Source of the DNA: Streptomyces spinoverrucosus
GTDB taxonomy: Bacteria > Actinomycetota > Actinomycetes > Streptomycetales > Streptomycetaceae
Assembly: GCF_006539505.1 (NCBI RefSeq)
Contig: NZ_BJND01000044.1
Coordinates: 30,829 to 94,828, forward strand
Direction of reading: 5' to 3'
DNA length: 64,000 nucleotides
Shown here: in pieces, positions 16,775 to 24,654 of the stretch
Position numbering within the stretch: position 1 is the first letter of the stretch
How the letters are laid out: every line of letters begins with the position of its first letter
Position numbers and translations under genes: made by a program
The notes under the pieces: model-generated
Database searches by the model: none
What the model saw: the letters and a program-made list of their open reading frames with translations, nothing else
Told to the model about the DNA's origin: nothing

Positions 16775-16862
16775 TTCGGCCCAGGCGCACGGCACTCGAT
16801 CACTGCTCCAGGCCGCTCCCCGATGGTCGGTCCCATCCCAGCGCGCCAGTCACGGCCCGGTG
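16775..16862 (-). promoter_or_regulatory. Probable ZTP (pfl) riboswitch upstream of glyA
   Basis: Read on the minus strand, the leader contains GGCCGTGACTGGCGCGCTGG, an A/G-rich middle, then CATCGGGGAGCGGCC, and about 30 nt later GTGCGCCTGGGCC. These are the pfl/ZTP landmarks: the GUGACUGGCG 5-prime box, GGGGAGCG(G)CC closing the first helix with the initial GGCCG, and the 3-prime box CGCCUGGGC that forms the pseudoknot. Position before glyA is a classic place for this riboswitch. A covariance model search would confirm it. Confidence 0.85.
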
Positions 16863-16956
16863 ATCAGCCTACCGGGCGCGCCGGACGGTCCGGTTCCCCA
16901 GTCCACCATGCGAGCGACGATAAGAAGGGGGTCCAGCCTCATGTTCGGGAGTTGCC

Positions 16957-18174
16957 GTGACCGCTACGGAAAGCCTCATCGCCAAAGCCGAAGCGCACAG
17001 CGCGCACAACTATCACCCGCTGCCGGTGGTCGTCTCCTCGGCCGACGGGGCGTGGATGACGGATGTGGAGGGCCGGCGCTATCTGGATCTGCTGGCCGGT
17101 TACTCGGCGCTCAACTTCGGGCACGGCAACCGGCGGTTGATCGAGGCGGCGAAGGCGCAGCTGGAGCGGGTGACGCTGACGTCGCGGGCCTTCCATCACG
17201 ACCGGTTCGCGGCGTTCTGCACGGAGCTGGCGGAGCTGTGCGGGATGGAGATGGTGCTGCCGATGAACACGGGCGCGGAGGCGGTGGAGTCCGCGGTGAA
17301 GACGGCCCGCAAGTGGGGGTACCGGGTCAAGGGCGTGCCCGCGGAGATGGCGAAGATCGTGGTGGCGTCGGGCAACTTCCACGGCCGTACGACGACGATC
17401 ATCAGCTTCTCCACCGATCCGGAGGCGCGGGCGGACTTCGGCCCGTACACGCCTGGCTTCGAGATCGTGCCGTACGGGGATCTGACGGCGATGCGGGCGG
17501 CGATGACGGAGAACACGGTCGCCGTGCTGCTGGAGCCGATCCAGGGCGAGTCGGGGGTGATCGTGCCGCCGGCCGGCTATCTGCCGGCGGTGCGGGAGCT
17601 GACCCGGGAGCGGAACGTGCTGTTCGTCGCGGACGAGATCCAGTCGGGGCTGGGGCGGACGGGGCGGACGTTCGCGTGCGAGCACGAGGGCGTGGTGCCG
17701 GACATGTATGTGCTGGGCAAGGCGCTGGGCGGTGGGATCGTGCCGGTGTCGGCGGTGGTGTCGTCGGCGGAGGTGCTCGGGGTTTTCCGGCCCGGGGAGC
17801 ACGGGTCGACGTTCGGCGGGAATCCGCTGGCCTGTGCGGTGGCGCTGGAGGTGATCGCGATGCTCCGGTCGGGTGAGTACCAGGCGCGGGCGGCGGAGCT
17901 GGGCGAGCATCTGCACCGGGAGCTGGCGGCGCTGACCGGCACGGGGCGGGTGACGCAGGTGCGGGGACGCGGGCTGTGGGCGGGGGTGGACATCCATCCG
18001 AGGTTCGGCACAGGGCGGGAGGTGTCCGAGAAGCTGATGGACCGGGGGGTGCTGGTGAAGGACACGCACGGATCGACGATCCGGATCGCGCCGCCGCTGG
18101 TCATCGCGAAGGAGGACCTGGACTGGGGGCTGGCCCAACTGCGCGGGGTGCTCGGTGTGCAGGGCTCTGTCTAG
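16957..18174 (+). CDS. rocD: Ornithine aminotransferase
   Basis: 405 residues, class III PLP-dependent aminotransferase. It transfers the delta-amino group of ornithine to 2-oxoglutarate, giving glutamate semialdehyde. MNTGAEAVESAVKTARKWGY, NFHGRTTTIISFSTDP, VLLEPIQGESGVIVPP and ADEIQSGLGRTG are characteristic of ornithine aminotransferases, with the PLP Lys in VLGKALGGG. Start GTG 16957 follows CGGGAG. The gene is divergent from glyA and its riboswitch. It reads towards the MocR gene, with a 23-nt gap between stop codons. Confidence 0.93.
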   Translation: MTATESLIAKAEAHSAHNYHPLPVVVSSADGAWMTDVEGRRYLDLLAGYSALNFGHGNRRLIEAAKAQLERVTLTSRAFHHDRFAAFCTELAELCGMEMVLPMNTGAEAVESAVKTARKWGYRVKGVPAEMAKIVVASGNFHGRTTTIISFSTDPEARADFGPYTPGFEIVPYGDLTAMRAAMTENTVAVLLEPIQGESGVIVPPAGYLPAVRELTRERNVLFVADEIQSGLGRTGRTFACEHEGVVPDMYVLGKALGGGIVPVSAVVSSAEVLGVFRPGEHGSTFGGNPLACAVALEVIAMLRSGEYQARAAELGEHLHRELAALTGTGRVTQVRGRGLWAGVDIHPRFGTGREVSEKLMDRGVLVKDTHGSTIRIAPPLVIAKEDLDWGLAQLRGVLGVQGSV

Positions 18175-18197
18175 GGGGATCACGTGCGCCATGGGGC

Positions 18198-19961
18198 TCA
18201 GGGCAGCGCCCTGCACAGGGCGTCCAGGGTGCCGGTCCAGGCGTGGTCGGGTGGGGTGCCGTAGCCGACGACCAGGGCGTCGAGGTGCTGGGCCTCGGCT
18301 GCGGGGTGACGGTAGCGGGAGAGGCCGTGGACGGCGACGCCCTGCCAGTTGGCCGCGCGGACGACGGGTTGTTCGGTGCCGGGCGGGAGTTGGAGGACGG
18401 CGTGCAGACCGGCCGCGATGCCGGTGGCGCGGACGTCGGGCGCGCGCTCGGCGAGGGCGGCGACCAGGTCGTCGCGGCGACGCCGGTAGCGCAGGCGGGC
18501 GGCGCGGACATGGCGGTCGTAGGCGCCGGAGGTGAGGAACTCGGCGAGGGTCAGCTGTTCGAGGACGCCGGTGGCAGAGCTGCCCGCGTGCCGCATGACG
18601 TCCGCCACCAGCGAGGGCGGCAGGACCATCCAGGCCAGCCGCAGGCCGGGGACGAGGGATTTGCTGGCGGTGCCGAGATAGACGACGTGGTCGGGGTCGA
18701 GGTTCTGGAGGGCGCCGACGGGCTGGCGGTCGTAGCGGAACTCGCCGTCGTAGTCGTCCTCCAGGATCAGCCCGCCCGTCCGCCGGGCCCACTCCACGAC
18801 GGCGGCCCGCCGCGCGGGGTGCAGGGCGACGCCCATCGGGAACTGGTGCGCCGGAGTCAGCAGCACGGCCCGCGCGGCGGCGAGGTCATCACGGAGGCCG
18901 CCCTCGCCGGCCCGCCCTGCGGCGGGGCGGGGAGCTGCGCTCCGGTCGTCGCTGGGTGTCCGACGCCCGTCGGAGCCAGCGGCCTCCGGCCACGCCGAGC
19001 CGGGAGCGCCACGCCCGGCAGAGCCAACGGCTCCCTGACCCACCGAGCCACCAGGCCCGCGCCCAGCAGCCCCCGGTCCCGCAGCGCCAGAAGCCCCACG
19101 CCCAACAGAGCCAACGGCTCCTGACCCCGCCAAACCACCAGCCCCGCGCCCGGCAGAGCCCACAGCCCCCAGTCCCGCCGAGCCAGAAACCCCCCGCCCG
19201 GCGGAGCCGTCAGCCTCCGACCGCAAGGAACCGGAGGCACCAACCTCCGTCGCCCCTTCAAGGGCCCCCGGCAACGTGCCGTGTGCGTCGAAGGGGAGGG
19301 GGACGGTGCGTAGGCCGGTGCGTTCTACGAGGTTCCAGTGGACGTCGAGGCCGTAGGACTCCACGGCGAGGGTGCGCAGGCCGCGGGCGTGGAGGACCTC
19401 GGCGAGGAGTTTCAGGCCGTGGGAGAAGCCGGCGCAGACGAGGATGCGGTCGGGGTCGGCTCGTACGCCGCGGGCGCGGGAGAGGTAGTCGGCGAGGGCG
19501 GTGCGCAGTTCGATGCGGCCCCGGGGGTCGCCGTAGCCGAGGGCGTCGTTCGGGGCGGCGGTGAGGGCGCGGCGGGCGGCCTTGAGCCACTCGGCGCGGG
19601 GGAAGGAGGCGAGGTCGGGGGTGCCGGGGACGAGGTTGTGGGCGGGGCGGCCGGGTTCGCGGTGGTGCGGGGACGCACGGTCGGGCGGTGGCAGGACGGC
19701 GCGGTCGGCGACCCGGGTGCCGGAGCCCTGGCGGGCGGTGAGCCAGCCCTCGGCGACGAGGTCGGCGTAGGACTCGGCGACGGTGTTGCGGGCGATGCCG
19801 AGGTCGGCGGCGAGCGAGCGGGAGGAGGGCAGCCGGGTGCCGGGGGCGAGGCGGCCGGTGCGGACGGCCTCGCGCAGGGCGTCGGTCAGACCGCGGCGCA
19901 GGCCGGGTCCGGAGGGTTCGATGTGCAGATCGATGCCCAAAGTGGCCCGAGGTTTCGCCAT
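18198..19961 (-). CDS. MocR/PdxR-type GntR regulator with aminotransferase domain
   Basis: 587 residues, longer than the usual 450-500. A GntR winged helix (about 15-85: LREAVRTGRLAPGTRLPSSR, ARNTVAESYADLVAEGWL) is joined to an aminotransferase class I fold. Visible aminotransferase landmarks are ALGYGDPRGRIELRTALADYL, ILEDDYDGEFRYD and the PLP Lys in YLGTASKSLVPGLRLAWM. Residues about 238-355 are a Gly/Ala/Ser-rich repeat insert (units like GSAGRGA) placed just before AVLLTPAHQFPMG. Such regulators sense PLP or amino-donor ligands and often activate the divergent gene, here the AhpD-like pair at 20009. Confidence 0.9.
   Translation of the reverse strand: MAKPRATLGIDLHIEPSGPGLRRGLTDALREAVRTGRLAPGTRLPSSRSLAADLGIARNTVAESYADLVAEGWLTARQGSGTRVADRAVLPPPDRASPHHREPGRPAHNLVPGTPDLASFPRAEWLKAARRALTAAPNDALGYGDPRGRIELRTALADYLSRARGVRADPDRILVCAGFSHGLKLLAEVLHARGLRTLAVESYGLDVHWNLVERTGLRTVPLPFDAHGTLPGALEGATEVGASGSLRSEADGSAGRGVSGSAGLGAVGSAGRGAGGLAGSGAVGSVGRGASGAAGPGAAGRGPGGSVGQGAVGSAGRGAPGSAWPEAAGSDGRRTPSDDRSAAPRPAAGRAGEGGLRDDLAAARAVLLTPAHQFPMGVALHPARRAAVVEWARRTGGLILEDDYDGEFRYDRQPVGALQNLDPDHVVYLGTASKSLVPGLRLAWMVLPPSLVADVMRHAGSSATGVLEQLTLAEFLTSGAYDRHVRAARLRYRRRRDDLVAALAERAPDVRATGIAAGLHAVLQLPPGTEQPVVRAANWQGVAVHGLSRYRHPAAEAQHLDALVVGYGTPPDHAWTGTLDALCRALP
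18896..19250. repeat. Low-complexity repeat insert inside the MocR gene
   Basis: About 350 nt encoding roughly 118 residues of degenerate GSAGRGA/GAVGSAG repeats. It interrupts the aminotransferase domain between its first part and the TPAHQ segment, without breaking the reading frame. The DNA is C/G-rich with CCCGCGCCCAGCAGCCCC-like units on the plus strand. Confidence 0.75.
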
Positions 19962-19995
19962 GGAAATGGACCATACCCCTGGGCTGCCTCGCTCG

Positions 19996-20001
19996 TAGGG
20001 T
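19996..20001 (+). promoter_or_regulatory. Predicted -10 box for a leaderless AhpD-like transcript
   Basis: TAGGGT matches a Streptomyces housekeeping -10 element, and the GTG start of the next gene lies 7 nt after it, so transcription should start at or next to the start codon. No good -35 hexamer is present at the right distance, as expected if the divergently encoded MocR protein activates this promoter (inference). Confidence 0.5.
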
Positions 20002-20008
20002 CGAGGGC

Positions 20009-20515
20009 GTGACTACGACAGAAGACACCACAGCCGTGCAGTACGCCCCCGAGCTCACCCCGCGTCTGGAGTGGGCCAAGCTCGTCCCCGACGTCTACAA
20101 GGCGATGATCCGGCTCGACACGGCGGCCCGGCAGGGCCTGGACCCGACGCTGTACGAGCTGGTGAAGATCCGCGCCTCGCAGATCAACCACTGCGCCTTC
20201 TGCATCGACATGCACACCAAGGACGCCCTCGCGGCGGGCGAGAGCGTCGAGCGGATCGTGCAGCTGAGCGCGTGGGAGGAGTCGCGGCACTTCTACACCG
20301 AGAAGGAGCTCGCGGCCCTGGAGCTGACGGAGGCGGTGACCGTCCTGACGGACGGGTTCGTGCCGGACGAGGTGTACGAGCGGGCGGCGCGGCACTTCGA
20401 GGAGACGGAGCTGGCGCAGCTGCTCGCCGCGATCACGGTGATCAACGCCTGGAACCGGTTCGGCGTGACCTGCCGTATGACGCCCGGTCACTACCAGCCG
20501 GGCCAGTACAAGTGA
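20009..20515 (+). CDS. Carboxymuconolactone decarboxylase/AhpD-like protein, copy 1
   Basis: 168 residues of the alkylhydroperoxidase AhpD-like fold. The redox motif is NHCAFCIDMHTKDA (Cys-X-X-Cys with the downstream His), the proton-relay signature of AhpD-type peroxidases. The following LTEAVTVLTDGFVPDEVYER and RHFEETELAQLLAAITVINA are shared almost word for word with the next gene. It probably has a redox or peroxidase role in the cytoplasm. Its start, a GTG, sits about 7 nt after a TAGGGT -10 box. Its last bases overlap the start of the second copy (GTGA at 20512). Confidence 0.9.
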   Translation: MTTTEDTTAVQYAPELTPRLEWAKLVPDVYKAMIRLDTAARQGLDPTLYELVKIRASQINHCAFCIDMHTKDALAAGESVERIVQLSAWEESRHFYTEKELAALELTEAVTVLTDGFVPDEVYERAARHFEETELAQLLAAITVINAWNRFGVTCRMTPGHYQPGQYK

Positions 20516-20958
20516 CGGCACGGACCACGTACCTGGACGCCGGGTTACGCGAGGCGATGCGGGCGCTGAGCGCCGCCGCGAAGCAGGGCCTCGGCGACCC
20601 GGCGCTCGCCGAGCTGGTGCAGATCCGTGCCTCCCAGATCAATCACTGCGCGTTCTGCCTCGACATGCATCTCGCGCTGGCCCGCAAGCACGGGGTGAGC
20701 GAGAGGCAGCTCGATCTGCTGGCCGCGTGGGAGGAGGCGGAGGAGCTCTTCGACGAGCGCGAGCGGGCCGCGCTCGCGCTGACGGAGGCGGTGACCGTGC
20801 TGACGGACGGCTTCGTGCCGGACGAGGTCTACGAGCGGGCGGCCCGGCACTTCGAGGTAACCGAGCTGGCGCACCTCATCGCCCTCATCACCGTGATCAA
20901 CAGCTGGAACCGGCTGATGGTGTCCCGACGGATCCCGCCGGGAAGCGTGGAGTGGTGA
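20512..20958 (+). CDS. Carboxymuconolactone decarboxylase/AhpD-like protein, copy 2
   Basis: 148 residues, a shorter paralogue of the preceding gene. NHCAFCLDMHLALA keeps the Cys-X-X-Cys and His. The block LTEAVTVLTDGFVPDEVYER is identical in both, indicating a tandem duplication. Codon 12 is TTA (20545-20547), which needs the bldA leucyl-tRNA, whereas no TTA was noticed in copy 1; translation of this copy and coupled downstream expression may therefore be growth-phase dependent. It starts with a GTGA overlap on copy 1 and ends with a GTGA overlap on the next gene. Confidence 0.9.
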   Translation: MTARTTYLDAGLREAMRALSAAAKQGLGDPALAELVQIRASQINHCAFCLDMHLALARKHGVSERQLDLLAAWEEAEELFDERERAALALTEAVTVLTDGFVPDEVYERAARHFEVTELAHLIALITVINSWNRLMVSRRIPPGSVEW

Positions 20959-21026
20959 CCAAAGCAGAAGTGACCAAAGCAGAAGTGACCAAAGCAGAAT
21001 CAGAAGTGACCAAAGCAGTGGTGACC
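20955..21026 (+). repeat. 15-nt tandem repeat at a gene start
   Basis: The unit GTGACCAAAGCAGAA occurs three times head to tail from 20955, followed by two diverged copies up to about 21026. It encodes VTKAE repeats. Every copy carries an in-frame GTG that could serve as a start codon. Confidence 0.9.
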
Positions 21027-21761
21027 AAAGCCGACACGTTCCGCGCCCTGCACCGTCGGCCCGACCCGGCCGACCCCCTGATCCTCCCGGGCCCCTGGGA
21101 CGCGGCGAGTGCCCGCGCCCTCGTGGACGCCGGTTTCCCCGCGCTGGCGACGCCCAGCGCTGGGGTCGCCGCCTCGCTCGGGTACGAGGACGGGGAGACA
21201 CCGGCGGACGAGATGTTCGCGGCGGTCGCCCGGATCGTGCGGGCGGTGGACGTACCGGTGTCGGCGGATGTCGAGGACGGGTACGGGCTCCCGCCGAAGG
21301 AGCTGGTCGAGCGGCTGCTGGAGACCGGCGCCGTCGGCTGCAATCTGGAGGACTCCGGCCAGGGCGGCCTCAAGGACCCGCACGCGCACGCCGAATGGCT
21401 GGCCGAGGTGCGGGCGGCGGCGGGCGACCGGCTGTTCATCAACGCGCGCGTCGACACGTTCGTACGGGGCGTCAAGGACCCCGAACGGGCCATCGAGCGC
21501 GCCGCGTTGTACATCGCCGCGGGCGCCGACTGCGTGTATCCGATCGACGCCCCGCTCGACGTACTGCCGCTGCTGCGGGCCGGGATCGAGGGGCCGATCA
21601 ACGTGTTTGCACGGCTGGACGGCGAGGGCCCCTCGAAAACCGAGCCCACCGAACTCGCCGAACTCGGCAGACAAGGAGCCACCCGCATCACCTTCGGCCC
21701 CGGCCTCCAGCGCAGAGCCACTCACGCGCTCCGCGACATCGCGGCGGCCCTCAAGAAGTGA
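20955..21761 (+). CDS. Isocitrate lyase/PEP mutase family protein
   Basis: 268 residues. The core TIM-barrel motifs are visible: LPGPWDAASARALVDAGFPA, VSADVEDGYG, VGCNLEDSGQGG, FINARVDTFVRG and IDAPLDVLPLLR, typical of the PEP mutase/oxaloacetate hydrolase-like branch that cleaves or rearranges small oxo-acids with Mg2+. The true substrate is unknown, and the classic isocitrate lyase KKCGH motif is absent. The first 24 residues are five near-repeats of VTKAE, each starting with an in-frame GTG, so the exact start is ambiguous; the first GTG overlaps the previous stop. It completes a three-gene operon. Confidence 0.85.
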   Translation: MTKAEVTKAEVTKAESEVTKAVVTKADTFRALHRRPDPADPLILPGPWDAASARALVDAGFPALATPSAGVAASLGYEDGETPADEMFAAVARIVRAVDVPVSADVEDGYGLPPKELVERLLETGAVGCNLEDSGQGGLKDPHAHAEWLAEVRAAAGDRLFINARVDTFVRGVKDPERAIERAALYIAAGADCVYPIDAPLDVLPLLRAGIEGPINVFARLDGEGPSKTEPTELAELGRQGATRITFGPGLQRRATHALRDIAAALKK

Positions 21762-21764
21762 GCC

Positions 21765-22718
21765 TCAGGACAGCCACTGCTTCCACGTGGACTCGTGGCT
21801 GTCCACCCACTTCTTCGCCGCCTCCTCCGGGCTCAGCTTCTGCTCGGCGATCATCAGGGACACCTCGTTCTGGTCCTCGGTCGTCCAGTTGAACTTCTTC
21901 AGGAACCGAGCCGCCGCCCCACCGTCCTTCGCGAAGTCGGCGTTCAGATACTTCTGCAGCGGCGTGTGCGGATAGGCGCAGGCCACCTTCGCCGGGTCCG
22001 CGTCGCAGCCCTCCTTGTACTCGGGCAGCTTCACCTCGGTCATCGGGACCTTCTTGAACAGCCACTGCGGCGTGTACCAGTACGTCAGGAAGGGCTTCTT
22101 CGCCTTCGCGAACTGCTTGATCTGCGTGATCTGCGCGGCCTCCGAACCGGCGAACACCACCTGGTAGTTCAGGTCCAGGTTCGTCACCAGCGCCTTGTCG
22201 TTGGTGACGTAGGACGGCGAGCCGTCCATCAGTTGGCCCTTGCCGCCGCTCTCCGGGGTGCGGAACTGGTCGGCGTACTTGTTGAGGTTCTTCCAGTCGG
22301 TGACGTCGGGGTGCTGCTTCGCGAAGTACGTCGGGACGAACCAGCCGATGTGCCCGGTGACCCCGAGGTCGCCGCCGTTCACGATCGTCTTCTTGTCCTT
22401 GACGTACCGCTGCTCCTCCTCGGGGTGCCCCCAGTCCTCCAGGAGCGCGTCGACGCGGCCCTGGCTGAGGGCGTCCCAGGCGGGGACCTCGTCGATCTGG
22501 ACGGTGTCGACGCGGTAGCCGAGTTCGTGTTCGAGCAGGTACTGGGCGACGGCGACGTTGGCCTGCGCGCCCACCCACGACTGCACGGACAGGGTCACGG
22601 TCTTGGCGCCCCGCGCGTTCGCGAAGGGCGAGGCCTGCTTGGTCATGTCGGCGGCACCGCAGCCGGTGGTCACGGCGAGCAGTGCCACCGCCGCCATGAC
22701 GCTCGTACGCGTACGCAT
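21765..22718 (-). CDS. opuAC: Glycine betaine/choline ABC transporter substrate-binding lipoprotein
   Basis: 317 residues. A lipoprotein signal ends in LLAVTTGCGAA, with the lipobox Cys at residue 20. The mature part is an OpuAC-type solute-binding protein: TVTLSVQSWVGAQANVAVAQ, YRVDTVQIDEVPAWDALSQG and VDALLEDWGHPEEEQ are typical. Tryptophans that could cage a quaternary ammonium ligand are abundant (FLTYWYTPQWLFKKVP). It captures betaine or choline outside the cell and delivers it to the permease encoded just upstream in the same operon. The gene converges on the preceding operon with a 3-nt gap. Confidence 0.93.
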   Translation of the reverse strand: MRTRTSVMAAVALLAVTTGCGAADMTKQASPFANARGAKTVTLSVQSWVGAQANVAVAQYLLEHELGYRVDTVQIDEVPAWDALSQGRVDALLEDWGHPEEEQRYVKDKKTIVNGGDLGVTGHIGWFVPTYFAKQHPDVTDWKNLNKYADQFRTPESGGKGQLMDGSPSYVTNDKALVTNLDLNYQVVFAGSEAAQITQIKQFAKAKKPFLTYWYTPQWLFKKVPMTEVKLPEYKEGCDADPAKVACAYPHTPLQKYLNADFAKDGGAAARFLKKFNWTTEDQNEVSLMIAEQKLSPEEAAKKWVDSHESTWKQWLS

Positions 22719-22719
22719 G

Positions 22720-24654
22720 TCACGCTCCCTTCTTCGTGCGGCGTTCGGTCGGCTGGGTCACCCGGTCGAGCATCAGGCCGAGGCAGACGATCGCGGCGCC
22801 GGCCACCAGACCGGTCGCGAGGTCGCCCTGCGCGAGGCCGAAGACGACGTCGTAGCCGAGGGCGCCGCCGCCGACCAGGCCGCCGATGATGACGACGGCG
22901 AGGACGAGGACCACACCCTGGTTGACGGCGAGCAGCAACGACCGGCGGGCGAGCGGGAGCTGGACCTGGCGCAGCTGCTGTCCGCTGGTCGCGCCCAGTG
23001 AGCGGGCCGATTCCAGCGCGGCCGGGTCGACCTGCCGCAGGCCCTGGGCGGTGATGCGGACAACGGCGGGCAGCGCGTAGACGACGGCCGCGGCCACCGC
23101 CGGGGCGCGGCCGACGCCGAACAGGGCGACGACCGGGATCAGGTACACGAACTGCGGCATCGTCTGGAAGACGTCCAGCACGGGACGCAGCGCCCGCTCG
23201 AAACGTTCGCTGCGGGCGGCCGCGATGCCGGTCGCGAAGCCCAGGACAAGGGTGACGGCAACGGCGGCGAGGACCTGGGAGAGGGTGTCCAGGGACGGCT
23301 CCCAGACGCCGAGTACGCCGATCGCGGCCATGGCGAGGACGGCGGTCAGCGCGGTGCGCCAGGTGCCGATCAGCCAGGCCAGGGCGGCGACGATCAGCAG
23401 CACCGACCACCAGGGCAGCCACTGCAAGCCGTCGCGCAGCGGGTCGAGGACCCAGGTGGTGAAGTGCCCGGCCCAGTCGGCGGTGCCGCCGATGACCGGG
23501 ACGCCCGAGTACAGGTGGGCGGTCATCCAGTCGACGGCGCGGTTGACCGGCTCGGCGATGTTCACGTTCCAGGCGTCGGGCCATTCCGTACGGCCCAGCA
23601 GGCGTCCGGCGACCGCGACGGCCGCGGCGGCGGCCAGCGCGTACGGCCATCCGGCGCGCGGGCGGTCCCCGGTGCCGCTGCCCGCGGCCGCGGTGACGCG
23701 GTCCAGTACGACCGCCAGGAGCACGATCGGAATGCCCGCGGCGAGGGCCGCGCCGACGTCGACCGAGGCCAGCGCCTGGTAGACGCGGTCGCCGAGGCCG
23801 CCGGCGCCGATCACGGAGGCGATGACCGCCATGGACAGCGCCATCATGATCGTCTGGTTGAGGCCGAGCAGGAGTTCCTTGCGGGCCAGCGGGATACGGG
23901 CGGTCAACAGGCGTTGGCGCGAGGTGGCGCCGAGCGACTCGACCGCCTCAAGGACGCCCTTGTCGGCGCCGCGCAGGCCGAGGGCGGTGAGGCGGGCCAT
24001 GGGCGGGGCGGCGTAGACGACGGTGGCGAGGACGGCGGCGGGGACGCCGATGCCGAAGACCAGGACGACGGGCAGCAGGTAGGCGAACGCCGGGAGCACC
24101 TGCATGGTGTCGAGGACCGGGCGCAGGGCGCGGTCCATCCGGTCGGACAGCCCGGCGGCGAGGCCGAGCAGGGCGCCCACGACGACGGACGCCAGCACGG
24201 CCACGACCATCAGGGCCAGCGTCTGCATGGTCGGCACCCACATGCCGAGCAGCCCGCACGCCAGGAACGCGGCGGCGGTACCGAGCGCGAGCCGCACACC
24301 CGCCACCCGCCAGGCCAGGAAGGCGCCGAGCGCGGTGACGCCCGCCCAGCCGATGGTGAGGAGGGCGAGGTAGACGGCCCGTACGGACAGGACGACCCCG
24401 TTGCTGATGTGGCCGAAGAAGTAGAGGAACAGCGGGTGGCTGTCGCGGTTGTCGATGATCCAGTCGCTGGCGCTGGTCAGGGGCTGGGTCAGGTCGACGG
24501 TGAGGGCGTCGGGCCAGCTCCCACTCGCCCACCGCGCGTTGGCCAGCGGTACGAGAATCGCCGCGGCCAGGGCCAGGAGGGCGAGCTTGGCGATGACCCG
24601 GTTCTTCAGTACGGCGGGCAGGGCACGGGGAGCCGAGGCGGTGACGGTGGCCAT
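22720..24654 (-). CDS. opuAB: Glycine betaine ABC transporter permease, duplicated-domain fusion
   Basis: 644 residues from ATG 24654 (TGATG overlap with the ATPase gene). The protein holds two complete binding-protein-dependent permease domains in tandem. The first (about 90-310) contains PAFAYLLPVVLVFGIG and GLRGADKGVLEAVESLGATS. The second (about 420-640) contains MPQFVYLIPVVALFGVGRAP and GLRQVDPAALESARSLGATS. Each has the EAA-type loop that docks with the ATPase. One polypeptide therefore supplies both halves of the membrane channel, instead of the usual homodimer. It imports the ligand bound by the lipoprotein encoded immediately downstream (1-nt gap). Confidence 0.93.
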   Translation of the reverse strand: MATVTASAPRALPAVLKNRVIAKLALLALAAAILVPLANARWASGSWPDALTVDLTQPLTSASDWIIDNRDSHPLFLYFFGHISNGVVLSVRAVYLALLTIGWAGVTALGAFLAWRVAGVRLALGTAAAFLACGLLGMWVPTMQTLALMVVAVLASVVVGALLGLAAGLSDRMDRALRPVLDTMQVLPAFAYLLPVVLVFGIGVPAAVLATVVYAAPPMARLTALGLRGADKGVLEAVESLGATSRQRLLTARIPLARKELLLGLNQTIMMALSMAVIASVIGAGGLGDRVYQALASVDVGAALAAGIPIVLLAVVLDRVTAAAGSGTGDRPRAGWPYALAAAAAVAVAGRLLGRTEWPDAWNVNIAEPVNRAVDWMTAHLYSGVPVIGGTADWAGHFTTWVLDPLRDGLQWLPWWSVLLIVAALAWLIGTWRTALTAVLAMAAIGVLGVWEPSLDTLSQVLAAVAVTLVLGFATGIAAARSERFERALRPVLDVFQTMPQFVYLIPVVALFGVGRAPAVAAAVVYALPAVVRITAQGLRQVDPAALESARSLGATSGQQLRQVQLPLARRSLLLAVNQGVVLVLAVVIIGGLVGGGALGYDVVFGLAQGDLATGLVAGAAIVCLGLMLDRVTQPTERRTKKGA

